Source: Clavelina lepadiformis (lineage: Eukaryota; Chordata; Ascidiacea; Aplousobranchia; Clavelinidae). Taken from it: a stretch of DNA of 64,000 nucleotides. The stretch spans positions 2,978,501-3,042,500 of the forward strand of contig NC_135247.1 in the NCBI RefSeq assembly GCF_947623445.1, in the 5' to 3' direction. Below are positions 26,101-35,823 of the stretch, piece by piece. A program made the position numbers and the translations under genes. The notes below the pieces were generated by a model. The model did no database searches and was not told the DNA's origin. It saw only the letters and a program-made list of their open reading frames with translations. Positions within the stretch are counted from its first letter, which is position 1. Each line of letters starts with the position of its first letter.

Positions 26101-27305
26101 AACCGTTTTTTTGCATTTTCCATAACTTGGTTTATTGAATCGATATTATCAGGGGCATAAGCAATATTCCATGTTCCATCTCGTGGAAGTACAAAAGTGG
26201 AAAACTTTGGCAAGTTGTCAATGGTAAAAGCACTGCAAAAGAAATTATGGATAATTTCATGTCAGTTCAACAAAGCAAATTTGGTCACCTTCTAGATTCT
26301 AATAACATTAACCATCTAATTTGTTAAAAACCTGTTACAAATAAGATGTTTTAGCAGTTTTACTGCTTTATCTCAAGCACGTTTTGCGATAGAGGTCCTC
26401 GAACATAAAGCAGTAACTTTTAGTGGCAGTCGAGTAAACACTATTTTTTCTTCAAGTTTGGGAACTTTAATGCTTAAGAAGAAGTAATTGCACTTCCACT
26501 TCCATATACTCTTGAGACTCTTCAACATGAACGCTGAAATTTTTCACTTCACTCCAATTTATAATAAATAAACAAGGCAAGGTTGGTTGCCTCAATGCCA
26601 ATTTATAAAAAAAAAGAATTGAAGCTTCAGTGCATGTAGTCTTGAAATTTGGGGTCTCTAATATATGCGTGTGCAGCTGCAGTTGAATATATTTGCAAAT
26701 AGCTACTGCACATAGCTATTAGCATTGGCTGCCCATTGCACATAGCTTCACCTATCAGCAAATAGAGCTCCGCAAATTTCAGTAGGTAGCGGTTTAATGC
26801 GCATATTAGCACATAGATTCGTATTGCACATAGCTGCATACCCAACAAAATAGAGCAAGCACCACAAATTTTTGTCTTTGCATGCACAATTTTTCATCGA
26901 AAACTACCTTACTTTCCAGTTGGAGTGCCATTCATTACTGAACCCGGTTTACATAATTGCTACAGGTACTTTTTGTCAGCGTTATAACCACTACAGTATC
27001 AAGCTAGTGATTGACGTTCCCTCGTAGTTAGAATATATGACTGTGCATTGGGATAGTTCTGCACTTAAACTGAACTAATTAAATTCTATAACTAATTAAC
27101 TATCTCCCAAGACTGAATCATCATACTTCCATGTTTTTATCTTTGGGTGTGGTGTCACTTCAATCTGTGTCCTGATAATCAGTAGAAGAAGGGTGAAGAA
27201 CAATGGAAGAAGAAGTTCAAACACAGTGGCAATTGGACGGCGTTTTTGCAGAATATAATTCTTCCAAACAAGAAGACGAAACTGACTAAAGCTTGACCCC
27301 ATCAT
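14158..27305 (-). CDS. ABCA3-like lipid transporter, gene B (complete)
   Basis: This is a full-length ABC subfamily A transporter, two (TMD-NBD) halves in one chain of roughly 1,600-1,700 residues; family members export phospholipids or sterols, ABCA3 into lamellar bodies. Start at 27305 ([17 protein letters not shown]), stop at 14158-14160, about 35 exons. NBD1 exons are near 22181-20760: Walker [11 protein letters not shown], signature [10 protein letters not shown], Walker [12 protein letters not shown], then [13 protein letters not shown]. The second half has its extracellular loop near 18.6-18.1 kb ([15 protein letters not shown]), transmembrane exons 17.98-16.76 kb, and NBD2 near 16.32-14.87 kb: [43 protein letters not shown]. 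The C-terminus carries the conserved [11 protein letters not shown]. All catalytic motifs are intact, so the gene is probably functional. It shares exon layout and stretches of intron with gene A. The ABCA3 assignment is by resemblance; a lineage-specific paralogue is likely. Confidence 0.93.
26560..26945. repeat. Dispersed repeat copy in the first intron of ABCA gene B
   Basis: The block contains tgcagctgcagttgaatata, ggctgcccattgcacatag and caaatagagctc, all of which recur in the same order near 27.80-27.98 kb. Its flanks (ctccaatttat near 26.55 kb; tttgcatgcacaattttt near 26.88 kb) also resemble the arms of the inverted-repeat element near 54 kb. It has no coding capacity. Confidence 0.55.
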
Positions 27306-27589
27306 AGGCTCAATACTGACAACGTAATCCGGAAATTCAGCACTGCTAAATTAGATGAAGTTAAAAACCCATATGTCTAAAACCATGACATACTGCATAG
27401 ACCTAGGTTGTTTAAAGTTAAGAACCTGTCAATCAAACAGACGGTTGAACAAAAATACTTTTTATAGACCTATTTCATCATAACAAATAAACGAACGAAA
27501 TCCAACACATTGAATACTGGTAATTCTGTGAACTATTCTTTGCTACTATGGATTTAAATCATATAACAACTGCCGGTACATACCGTGAA

Positions 27590-27665
27590 ATCAATCGTTC
27601 ATACATTCATTTTACTTTTTGTCTTCAATGTGGGGGACAAGTGGTCGCGAACATATTAATAAGCT
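27590..27665 (+). repeat. Short dispersed repeat shared with 35.09-35.19 kb
   Basis: The sequence attcattttac, then tcaatgtgggggacaa, then gtcgcgaacatatta matches the same order of blocks near 35,101-35,175 (attcattttag, tcagtgtgggggacga, gtcgcaaacatatta). A related inverted piece (ttttcgtccccac) occurs near 28,263. It is probably a decayed MITE family. Confidence 0.45.
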
Positions 27666-27792
27666 AGTTATTGACAATAATTTCCACAAATTGGACAGGC
27701 AAATGTGACAAGGCCTCGAGGGCAAAAACATGCATTACGGATCAATAAGAGAATGCAAAAAAGTTATCAGCGTCAGCACGGCCACCAAACCC

Positions 27793-27978
27793 AATTTGGG
27801 GTCTCTAATCTCTATTATATGCGTGTGTAGCTGCAGTTGAATATATCTGCAAATAACTTTTGCACATAACTGCACATAGCTTCACATATCAATATTGGCT
27901 GCCCATTGCACATAGTTTCACCTATAAGCAAATAGAGCTCTGCAAATTGTAGCAGGTAGCGGCTAAATCAATCGTTTA
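27793..27978. repeat. Dispersed repeat, second copy of the 26.6 kb block
   Basis: The blocks tagctgcagttgaatatat, ttggctgcccattgcacata and gcaaatagagctctgcaaat repeat those of the 26.6 kb copy in the same orientation, with small insertions. Confidence 0.55.
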
Positions 27979-29304
27979 TGACACTTAACAATATACGGAA
28001 AAACATCACTTCAAATTTTAAACAAATTATAAACAATTTTAACTCTAAACACATTGCGGTCTGCTAGGCTAGGCAAGTTTATATTGTTATTGGGCTTAAT
28101 GGCTGTACCAGTTGTTATCAGTAAATTAATAGGATCAGTATGCAGTAGGCTATTTTCCTGCACGTTTTAAGCTAGCCTTGTTTTTGTCACCTTTTACCGG
28201 TGCATTAGCCCATGCCCGCATGCTGCTAGTGTTAACAAAACAGCTAGTCCAGGCTAGTAGTGATTTTTCGTCCCCACCGCGCCAATGACGAAAAAAAAAG
28301 ATTGCTTGATTGATTAGTCTTAAATTGTTAATCACTGATTAGCACCATTTCCGTTACATAACCTAAACCTGACCGATTTCCATCAGCCAGATATGGTCAT
28401 GTAGGAAAATTGCCATTAGACTCACAAGAGAAGTCAGCTGATTCCTTGTTGACAAAAATTACGTAATTAACGCATCGCTGGTTTTAGTTACGTCACCAAC
28501 ACCGACAAACAATTTTTCCAAATTTAGGGCAACTGAAAACAATAGCAAAAGGGTTGGTAAAAAGTATAAGCATTTTACATCAAAAGTTCATGGTATAACC
28601 AAAGGTTAGTACAGATTCTTAGTAATCTTTGGTATAACACAACGCAATCATGAACTAATTGTATTGCTAAAGTTTTGCAGTTTGCGATTTAGCGCTCTAG
28701 TCGGGACTACGTATATTATGACATAGCAAATTCGCATGGCATTTGGAAATCATAATAATGATAAACTATCAAAAATCGGCGTTTCTGCAATAACACTTCA
28801 ATCGACCCCTTGAATTAAATACCGTTCTGTATTGAACTGCAGAAATTATTCAACCAATTTTATTTAAAAAAAAAACACAATGAACACAAACAACCTCGGT
28901 ATCGGGGGCTCCAGTGGTGAGAAATTATCGAATAATTAAGTCGTGCAAAGAGTAATACTATCCTCGGTTACGTCTTTGTTTAATATTTCGATACTATATC
29001 AAAGATAGATACGTGATAGGAAAAAGGAAAGCTTTGCTTTGCTGGACTTTAGGTAATATGAGTACGGTGTAAGAAACGAACAATAATAGACACCGTGCTG
29101 GGCGAATTAATCAGCCTTGTATTGCATGAGCATCGCTGCCACTCACCTCAGCTTTTTGACAAGGATCGCGTTCCCATACTTAACTGTGCTGTATTTCATT
29201 TTTAATTTTGCTGGAGAGAAAGCTGTTACTGTACTTTCCACATCAAGCGCAATACAAAAAACTATAGCTCGATCGCATACAAAGGGCATAGTAAAGGTTT
29301 TCTT

Positions 29305-29310
29305 TTTATT
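29305..29310 (-). other. Putative poly(A) signal of IQCB1
   Basis: AATAAA on the minus strand lies about 195 bases beyond the IQCB1 stop codon. Confidence 0.4.
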
Positions 29311-29504
29311 ACACGAATATATGTCAAAAAGAAAATACTCAAAATAGTAATAATTCTCTAAAATAAATGGAAAACGAATAAAGCGGAGAAAACAAGCACA
29401 AATGTGACTTTAAAAAGCATTTAAAAAGCAAAGTTTTTGTGCCTAGAGCTGAAAAGCTGCCAATTTGAAACATAATTATTAATTTCACTTGAGATTTCCA
29501 AAAA

Positions 29505-32500
29505 TTACCAGCCGTCCAGAAGTGTTTCATCATTCCCATCGTTTAGTTGTTTCCACCAAGGTTGCGTCATATACCTCATTTGTTTATTGTGTTCTAATAA
29601 AGCGGCATGCTGAATAACGCCAGAGTTGCACGATAACTGTTCGATAAAATTCGTGTCTGCTTCGCCCAAGGTAGGCAAGTCTATAAAAATACAAAGAAGA
29701 AATCAAAGAAATTGAAGTTGAATGCATCACTGAATGAATCAACTCACGGACACAATAACACGGCGGAGCAGATTTTGCACTCACGGTTTAGGATCTCTTG
29801 TTCGGTGTGAATTCTCGCCAATAACCCCTCTGTGCGTTGTTTCTCTCTTTCAGCAAGAAAATTTCTTTGAAAATAAAGCACCAATTTTTCTTGGGCCATC
29901 TTGTGAATTTTCTCCGCTTCTTGTCGGGACACTCCAACTCGCTGATGACAAACACAACAGCAAACTTTCATAAATGGCAAAAATTAATCTCGCCACAAAT
30001 GGTTCGCAAAGTATTATACGGAGGTGGGGAACTTGCAACCTGTATTACAACAAACATTTGGGAACAATAGGCAAATATCCACCTTATTGACAGTTTGCCA
30101 TCGTTCTATCTCCTGTAAATAGTGTTTTCTTCTGTCTTCATCCACCATACTTTCATCTTTTATGCTACTTAACCTGGACATTTTCTTCTTTTTTAGAAAC
30201 TTTCTTACCTGCAACAAATTTAGCTTTTTTTACCGGGCACTGCTAAACTGAAATAACAATTATACACATTCTACAACACACTTTTAACATTTTGTATTAT
30301 TTTGCTCATGGTTAGGCACCTCTTTCTGGATTACAGTCGCAGCAGCACAACGCTGCTGAGTAGCCTGTTTATTGCGATAAACTTTACGCTGTCGAAATGC
30401 CTTCCAATGTGCTTGTATAATGACAGCAGCTTTGCTTTCCTCACTCTTAATATAGTTTGTCACCTTTCCTGTAAATAAAAAAAAAAACAGTTCAATGGCT
30501 ATAACATTCAAATGGGAAAAAATCTACATCTTCAAGAACAATTTATTTTAGCTACATGTGTAAGTTCATAAGACTCCAGCGAAAAGGAGAAAGTATTGTT
30601 TCTCGTCATACAAGGGCATTAGCTAAATAGCATGTCAACTCCACGATTCGGGTCAACATTACCAGCAGGTACGATCTCTAAAGAGTGCAGTTGCTCCTCC
30701 CGTTTCTTTCTGAAGGATCTTCTCCTCTCCAGCTGATCTTCTGACTCCTGCATGCGTGCACATCTTTTCTCTTCATCCTTGTTTTGACGTTGCTCTCTTT
30801 TCTTTCTAAAATTTTGCTGCAAAACTGGAAGTGCTTGCTTGAATTTTTTCAGCTGTGAGCGTGTTCTCCAACCCTGAGGTGATAAATTGGTAAGTGTAAA
30901 AAATTATTTTAAAAACTGGAACATAAAGTCAAATTATAAAATGTTTATTCTCCTTTTGTAAACTGTTTGTGTAGTTTTAATCTTTCAAACATGTTTTGGA
31001 AAACGATTTCATTTTATCTATCATGATGCCCAATATTCCTTGATAATAAACTAAATCTACATAACGCCTGTTTACCAGTTGCAAATGTGATTATTAGGGC
31101 CCGCAAAAGTCAATAAAGTCAAAATTTTTTAAGGACCTCGTCTGACCACGAATCAAAGAATAAAGTTGTTTTCAGCACCTAGGGCAGGGATGTCCAACCT
31201 TTTATTATAGTGGGCCGCATTGTCACTTGAAATAATTGAATGGGCCGCAAAACCTATTAAATTTCAAGAAAAATAGGTACATAAAGTACATACTTTTGGA
31301 GTGAAAATGACTAGCGGGCCGCACAAAAATCTCAGGCGGGCCGCACTGTGGCCCGCGGGCCGCAGGTTGGACATCCCTGACCTAGGGGATTGTTACTAAG
31401 AAGTTTATAGGTCAAAATAAAGTCAAATTTTCAATAAAGTCAAAATTTTCAATAAAGTCAAAATTTGTCAAATTATGGCTTTTGACAAAGTTTTTGTGTT
31501 TCTTGAGAGTAATTTTTGTAAAAATCCTCGTGGAAGCATTGTAAATCAGGAACTGCGACACAATTAAACCATATTAACCCATAAAAACAGGAAATAAGTC
31601 ACAATGCCCACTTGGATCAGCAGTAACTTTTATCGCAAATTGTCCATTGTTTATTCATTGTTGCGTATTTAAATAATTCTTATAAAACACTTCCTCTTCA
31701 TAAACGTGGTCTTTTCGAAGATCAACAGTTTGGATTTTAGGAATAGCCTACTGACATTCCGTATTAGGCTACAAAAATGCCTAAGCAAGCTAAATCGTCT
31801 TCAGCAAAAGTTAGACAGATTTGTCAAGATTTTTCTGATTAATTGTTTAATCTGCTGTTTATTAGAATTTACCATGCGGAGAAAATCGAGGCAAAGTGCC
31901 TTTTTCACAAGGACAAAATAACACAAGCTACCTAAATCTATCGCCAAAAAACACGACGCACTTTTTATAATCCATAAAACACCTTGACTTTTCGACAAAA
32001 TATTACGTTTGGGTCTGAAATCGACAAAATGTTATGTTTGGGTAACTGGAGGAAGAACTGTGGCCTCTACAAATAAGCAATTTCGTTAGGTCAAAATAAA
32101 GTCAAAAAAAAATTTTTTTAGGTCAAAATAAAAATGGCCCTAGTGATTATACAAAATTTATGAAGTGTACGTAGAATCTAGTTTTACAGCATTTTGTGTT
32201 TTAGTCTATCTCTAGCAAGTTATTTGCGATGCCACCTTATAATAAGCCCAGATGGTGATGGCTGCTTTTCTTTGTCTGATATGATTTGCTGTTTGTGCAG
32301 ACCCAGCGTCTAAAACGGCAATTAAATGAGATAATTCACGATCAAAGCCATGTCCATTCCACTTTCCAAGAATAACTTTTAAGCCTCTGAAAATCAAGAT
32401 ATCCACTGCACTCTAGGAATTCTGCTCAACTTTTAGACATATAAAAAGTATTACAAAAAAGGGAAGTTTTTTTACAAATTTTTATGTTAATGCAAAACCT

Positions 32501-34709
32501 ACAAGATGCGACTCAACACATTGTAATTATTAAACGCAAAGTATGTTTAGGAGGTGGACTTACTTGTAACGTGTCACTATGAATGGTACAAGTTGATTGT
32601 GAGCGTCAGACATTGTTGTAATCAGTCGCGCAGATGCTCGCGCAATTTCCTTATCTTCTGATGCAGTCAACTTGAAAATAACTTCATCTAAAAATGCTTG
32701 CAGATTTCCTTGTGTAATCTGAGATACAGCGTTCCTAAAATAATAAAAATTACACATAAAGTTTACATTAATATTGGCGAAATAACCTAAAAATTTTAAA
32801 CTGATCTAAACGATCAAAAACTGACTAATGTAAATGGAGCGGAGTTACAGTTTAACCTGTTGACTCTGACACATCTCTGAACAAGAGAAATTGTTTGAAG
32901 AAAAATTCTTTCCTCATCCATAGCTAGTCGTAAAAGATCATTGGAGTTCAAAAGTGTTGGGCATAAATAAGGATGGGAAGTTATAAGCATTGTGAGAATA
33001 TGAAATAGTTCTTCAGTTAGCTCAGCATCAGTTTTTGATTGTAAAGGAGGTTTCTGGGAAAATAGAAAATGGGAGTTCAGTTACGTCGATTTCTATCATT
33101 ACAAAGGAAGTGAACATAACACTCTTCATAAATTTTTTTTATTTTTGTACACTCACTTAACATAAAAACACAAAACTTTTAACTTGAAAATATGTGTTAA
33201 CTCTAAATGCAAGGTTCTTTATATAAAGCGGATCATTTCATATAACTATAATTCTTGGTTAACGCATGACAATGACATGTTAATCAGTACCTTTAAATTA
33301 TCATTTATTCTTTGCTGAAACTGTCTTAGTATCCTCATATAGCTTTGTATAGCAGAAGGTAAAGTGGAGTGTGAAAATTCTTGTGATTCGGTTATATCCA
33401 AATTACAGCAGCATCCGCAAAGAATACCAGCGATAGAAACAGCCACTTCTAATCCCCCACGAATCTATTCCATAAAAAAATTATTATTTATACTTGCTAA
33501 AAATTTAAAGAATTTTGAAGATAATAAGAAATGCAACAACAAGGAAGAAATGCAAAAGGAACACAAAACAAAATAAAATAACAACAAAATGAAGTAGATA
33601 TAAAACACATTTTAAACAAAGTATGTAAAAGATTTATTAAAAGTAGCATCATATCGTACCTTGGAATAATCATATTTCAAAGCGATTGCACACCATGACA
33701 ATAAATCATACTTCCATATGCTTCTCCTCAATATTCTCTGTTCTCTGCTTTCATTAGGGTATCGTTCAAGAAGGTCTAAATGAGTATAAAATCAAAAAAC
33801 TTAGACCATCACATAGCCCACAATTCAGCCAACATGGACCAACATCAGATATATCCATTTCGATAACACCAATTTATAAGATGTGCAGATTGAGTGAGTA
33901 ACCCATTTAAATTTGGCAGCGTCTATTTCACTGGCTGGCAATTACCGACTTTGGAAATAACTACTAGTAATATTAGTAAACAGTTAGCCAGTTACACAGT
34001 TGGTACTTTCTTACCTCAGTAAACAGCGGCCAGTGAAATACAAACTTATTTCAACTAAGAACCACATACTAATTTTTCCAAAGTGTAAATTAACCGAAAA
34101 CTAAACCCTCCGACTCAAACTCTACCTTCTTTTTCATAACGAATTCACGACATTTAATCTGCTGAACTTGATTTGCTGACATGACGTCACAGTATCTTTA
34201 ATGTAACATACATTCTGTACATAAAGTTATAATTCACATCACGTCAACTAGAGCGAGCACAGCAGTTTAGATGTCCTGTAAGATCAAACACTCTAATCAC
34301 TCCGAAAACAAGCTGTAAATTATAGCAATGCAATGTATAGTAGCATTTGTTCAAAAGTCAATATCTTGTTTAAATTTATTTTAATACAAAATCCACCTCA
34401 AACATCATTCATCAGGAACATACTGTGCCATATAAGCTTTTAAATATAAACCGCAAAAGTATTGTCCTGTAAAATTTCAAACTTACTATAAGGTAACTAC
34501 ATTACGGTAAAAGGTGCTGTTTATACTGAATTCGGACGGACCACCTGGATGACAAACATTCAATTCGAAAAGGCCGTTCAGCAACATCAAAATAAGAACC
34601 ACTCACCTTTTAATCGCAGAAGTAAACCAGGAATTTCTGAATTTGCTGCTTCAGCCACTAACACAGCAATTTCAATCACTTCTTTATTTTCATCTTCGTT
34701 ATCTGTCAT
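29505..34709 (-). CDS. IQCB1: IQ calmodulin-binding motif protein 1 (nephrocystin-5)
   Basis: This is the ciliary transition-zone/centrosomal protein that binds calmodulin and CEP290 in vertebrates. Eleven exons give 576 residues (human about 598): 34709-34607, 33775-33660, 33464-33291, 33053-32857, 32734-32564, 32386-32236, 30873-30663, 30468-30320, 30208-30083, 29941-29785, 29680-29505. All phases close. The N-terminal half is a helical-repeat domain with the family block LDEVIFKL. The first IQ-like helix (RKAAITIWAYYKGWRTR) spans the junction of exons 6 and 7. The basic coiled stretch ends in LEIVPAG. The second IQ motif is KAAVIIQAHWKAFRQRK. The C-terminus has the conserved PWWK near the end. 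The last exon uses the frame containing PWWK, which requires the GTGAGT donor at 29784. The intron between exons 6 and 7 holds a hAT-type insertion. The gene lies head-to-head with COMMD5. Confidence 0.9.
31185..31379. mobile_element. hAT-type MITE nested inside the 31.1-32.1 kb element
   Basis: This 195-bp element has inverted ends CAGGGATGTCCAACCT and AGGTTGGACATCCCTG and a GC-rich interior (GGGCCGC repeats). Perfect 8-bp duplications acctaggg lie at 31177-31184 and 31380-31387. It sits wholly within the larger hAT element, so it inserted later. Confidence 0.88.
31772..31955 (+). pseudogene. Possible decayed hAT transposase N-terminus
   Basis: After ATG at about 31772 the frame reads MPKQAKSSSAKVRQICQDFS and then a stop. 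A shifted frame continues with AEKIEAKCLFHKDKIT. A short basic leader followed by a Cys/His-bearing segment resembles the start of BED-finger hAT transposases. The match is weak and rests mainly on the fact that the region lies inside a hAT-type element. Confidence 0.35.
33901..34055 (+). repeat. Dispersed repeat copy 1 (second copy near 52.9 kb)
   Basis: It shares aaattt-ggcagcgtctatttca, ccgactttggaaa, gtaaacag-tagccag and cggccagtgaaa with 52906-53065 in the same order and orientation. It lies in the first intron of IQCB1. No target duplication or terminal repeat was identified. Confidence 0.6.
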
Positions 34710-35823
34710 GGTGTTGACCACCTGTACATACTAACTATCACAGCAGGTATATTTCAGTGAAGGCTGGATTTTAAAATTCAGTATTATGAAGCTTGCTTTC
34801 AACGCTAGCAACACAGCAAACCAACGTTCATAGAAATCTTCAAAATATGTACGACTTAGAACAGCAGCAAAACAACACTTTTGTTTCTCCTAAATTGTAT
34901 AAAACGTAAATTAAAAAAAATTTATCTCTTTAAGTTTTTAGCTGGATTCTTTTTGGTATTTTTGGCAAAATACAGCAGGCATATTTAAAGGTTATGAATT
35001 TTATGCTTTTTGTTTGATTTCTATGTCATTTTTATTTTTTGTCTGATCCAAAATCCCCTTTTACGCAACTTTGTTATCATAAAAATTTTGTATATTCATT
35101 ATTCATTCATTTTAGTTATCGTTTTCAGTGTGGGGGACGAAAAATTGTGCTGACGCAGGGGGTCGCAAACATATTAGCAGTAATAATAATAAACGTTTTG
35201 CAGTTTTTTCCGGCTTTGTCTGGGACAACGGGCAACGGCCATTAGTTAAACGCCCCAGCCTTCATAACTTTCTTTGGTGATAATTAATTTAGCCCGAATG
35301 TTATTATGCAGAATATTTCCAGCCGATCTTATCCAGTACAAATAAATATCTAATTTTTATAAATTGATTGAGCTGCACTTTAGATACCCTACCGGTACCA
35401 AGTGGTTCCAATAACCGCCACACAAGCAGGCATAAACATTTTATTAAATGAAAGCTAACATGTTTTAAACACAAAACAGAAATCATGCAATAAAAGTTGA
35501 GTGGTAACTTTATGAAGGTTAGTCACAGTTTACACAGTAACAATAGAAAATAAGTGGTTAAAAATTCAAGTTCAAGTCCCATCAGCGGATCAGCCTAAAA
35601 GAACAACTCTAACCACCGACAAACGACTAATCTTTCTCAAATCTTCTAATATTCTAAACCTAGAATACGAACCATAGCCTAGTTAACTTTTACAACAAAT
35701 GTGAATTATAGTCCAAACACTTATCCTTCACAAGGAAAGATGAAGTTATAAATATTCTTGTTTCTACATTAACTACTTAAGTTCATCTTAGGTTGATTGT
35801 TAATTTATTATAAACCAATTACA
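34710..35823. promoter_or_regulatory. Divergent intergenic region between IQCB1 and COMMD5
   Basis: The start codons of IQCB1 (minus) and COMMD5 (plus) face away from each other across 1.1 kb, so both promoters should be here. No TATA box stands out. A dispersed-repeat copy (35.09-35.19 kb) occupies part of it. Calling it a bidirectional promoter is an inference from orientation only. Confidence 0.4.
35085..35190 (+). repeat. Short dispersed repeat shared with 27.59-27.67 kb
   Basis: Blocks attcattttag, tcagtgtgggggacga and gtcgcaaacatatta are shared in order with the other copy. This copy is longer between the second and third blocks. Confidence 0.45.

Larger units (their letters stand above)
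27306..29304. other. Intergenic spacer upstream of ABCA gene B
   Basis: This interval separates the start of ABCA gene B from the 3' end of IQCB1. It holds dispersed repeats (27.59-27.67 and 27.79-27.98 kb) and otherwise AT-rich sequence without a credible gene. The ABCA gene B promoter should lie here, but no specific element is evident. Confidence 0.5.
31095..32142 (+). mobile_element. Non-autonomous hAT-type DNA transposon in an IQCB1 intron
   Basis: The element starts TAGGGCCCGCAAAAGTCAA and ends in the inverted form (...AAAATGGCCCTA). Both ends hold the subterminal repeat AATAAAGTCAAAA. It is flanked by perfect 8-bp duplications, gtgattat at 31087-31094 and at 32143-32150, as expected for hAT elements. 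It contains a decayed reading frame and a nested MITE at 31185-31379. It has no intact transposase. Confidence 0.8.

Noticed and set aside
29584..29784. Alternative reading of the last IQCB1 exon (LAYLGRSRHEF...)
   Set aside because: The family's terminal PWWK block lies in the other frame, and the consensus GTGAGT donor at 29784 delivers that frame.
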